6,166 bases of DNA. Origin: Bdellovibrio sp. GTDB taxonomy: Bacteria > Bdellovibrionota > Bdellovibrionia > Bdellovibrionales > Bdellovibrionaceae. Below the pieces are notes generated by a model that was not told the DNA's origin, ran no database searches, and saw only the letters and a list, made by a program, of their open reading frames with translations. A program made the position numbers and the translations under genes. Each line of letters begins with the position of its first letter. Within the stretch, counting starts at the first letter, position 1. Of the stretch, positions 5,440 through 6,166 are shown in pieces. The stretch is taken from assembly GCA_003176075.1 (NCBI GenBank), contig PSRN01000271.1:1-6166 (forward strand), given 5' to 3'.

Positions 5440-6166
5440 TCATCGGCCACCACCGTTTTGATCGCACAGAACTCCGTCCGAACAATCAAAGAAGCGGCCT
5501 TTTGCCGATTCGGTCTCAAGCGTTTCCTCATCGCGCAAGATACGTTCGTTGGAAAGATCCTGGCGAATGGCTGAGCCTTCGCGGTTGATCTGAGCTACCA
5601 CTTGATTGAGCGGCGCATTGCGCTCCCGCTGAAGTTCCAGGGTGGCGTCAATGGATTGTTTCAGAACCTCGCGCTTATCTGCGATTTCTTTGCGCCTTAG
5701 GTCTGGAAGATTCGGATTCTGACTCGCCACTGACAAGACGTCGAGCGAGCGGTTCATATCTTCTGAGAACCGGCTTGCCGCGATGGAATTGGCAAGACGC
5801 TGGCAGTAGAGAGCGCGCATCTTATAAGGCATAACGGCGAGATTTCGCAGCGTCTGTTGATCGAGGACGGGGAGGTCGGTCCCCGTGATACCCTTGATGT
5901 CTGCATCACGAACAATTGCGTTGGTTCTTCCGGGGCCCGCGTCGTCTATCTTTCGTAAGAACGTGGTGCAGAGCTTATCCTGAACGTCGCGCTCGATCCC
6001 AGCGAGATGCGTCCGCGGCGTGATTGCGAAGGGCCTGTCACCGTAGTCAACCGACACGACCCCACGAGAAACGACCGTGTCGCCGACAAGGCTCTGCACG
6101 AGCTTAACGGCGTTGTTGCCGCCTTTTTGAGTGTCAAATCCGGCCCAACGGGCGGAACTCTCGATC
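5440..6166 (-). CDS. Partial protein, possibly of a conjugative type IV secretion cluster
   Basis: The frame is open to the right edge, so the 241 residues visible are the C-terminal part. A GTG at 6099 is internal. It opens SARWAGFDTQKGGNNAVKL, then VQSLVGDTVVS, a middle part with DADIKGITGTDLPVLDQQTL, and an amphipathic helical region (about 110-215) rich in Arg and Glu that may coil. Cysteines sit at 66, 121, 228 and 234, the last two as CSDGVLC near the end. The order of a short VGDTVV segment, a YxxRxLxxRLA-like helix and a long charged helix after QNPNLPDL reminds me of the integrative-element conjugation family PFL_4711 (TIGR03755), but this is memory of pattern, not an alignment. If right, it would be a periplasmic transfer protein. 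Confidence 0.55.
   Translation of the reverse strand, partial: IESSARWAGFDTQKGGNNAVKLVQSLVGDTVVSRGVVSVDYGDRPFAITPRTHLAGIERDVQDKLCTTFLRKIDDAGPGRTNAIVRDADIKGITGTDLPVLDQQTLRNLAVMPYKMRALYCQRLANSIAASRFSEDMNRSLDVLSVASQNPNLPDLRRKEIADKREVLKQSIDATLELQRERNAPLNQVVAQINREGSAIRQDLSNERILRDEETLETESAKGRFFDCSDGVLCDQNGGGR

Overview
The window looks like a bacterial accessory or junction region. Base composition is balanced by eye, with Shine-Dalgarno led starts, overlapping operon-like genes and a Sec-type secreted protein. I cannot name the organism. The iron-ADH/histidine kinase pair, the secreted beta-rich protein and the truncated vWA protein would fit a proteobacterium in the broad sense or a Bdellovibrionota-like lineage, but this is a guess.

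Left part (1-2110, plus strand): the 3' portion of an iron-dependent alcohol dehydrogenase of the ErcA type, overlapped by 17 nt by a soluble hybrid histidine kinase (HisKA, HATPase, receiver). In Pseudomonas an ErcA-type dehydrogenase and an ErcS-type kinase belong to the regulatory cascade for ethanol oxidation. The tight coupling here suggests the same dehydrogenase-kinase partnership.

Middle (2111-3661): a convergent minus-strand gene for a Sec-exported, four-cysteine, probably beta-rich protein. Its N-region is built from three degenerate 24-bp repeats, and its mature N-terminus carries a 15-bp tandem repeat encoding an acidic/basic stretch. A stretch of about 300 bp follows with only doubtful small ORFs. 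Then comes a plus-strand von Willebrand A domain that has lost its 5' end, including the DxSxS metal-binding loop.

Third part (3662-4442, minus strand): a complete type II toxin-antitoxin operon, with an AbrB/MazE-type antitoxin followed by a Doc (Fic-fold) toxin that overlaps it by ATGA. An AT-rich promoter and a 9-bp perfect inverted repeat lie upstream.

Right part (4402-6166, minus strand): four reading frames in head-to-tail order. They are a large partial protein that may belong to a conjugation/type IV secretion cluster, a two-helix membrane protein, and two small overlapping ORFs. The downstream end is disturbed. A homopolymer looks like a frameshift point, a ribbon-helix-helix-like motif sits in an alternative frame, and a cluster of strong GC-rich hairpins lies inside the last ORF. 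I read this as the decaying edge of a mobile element next to an addiction module. No tRNA, rRNA, CRISPR or IS was recognised.
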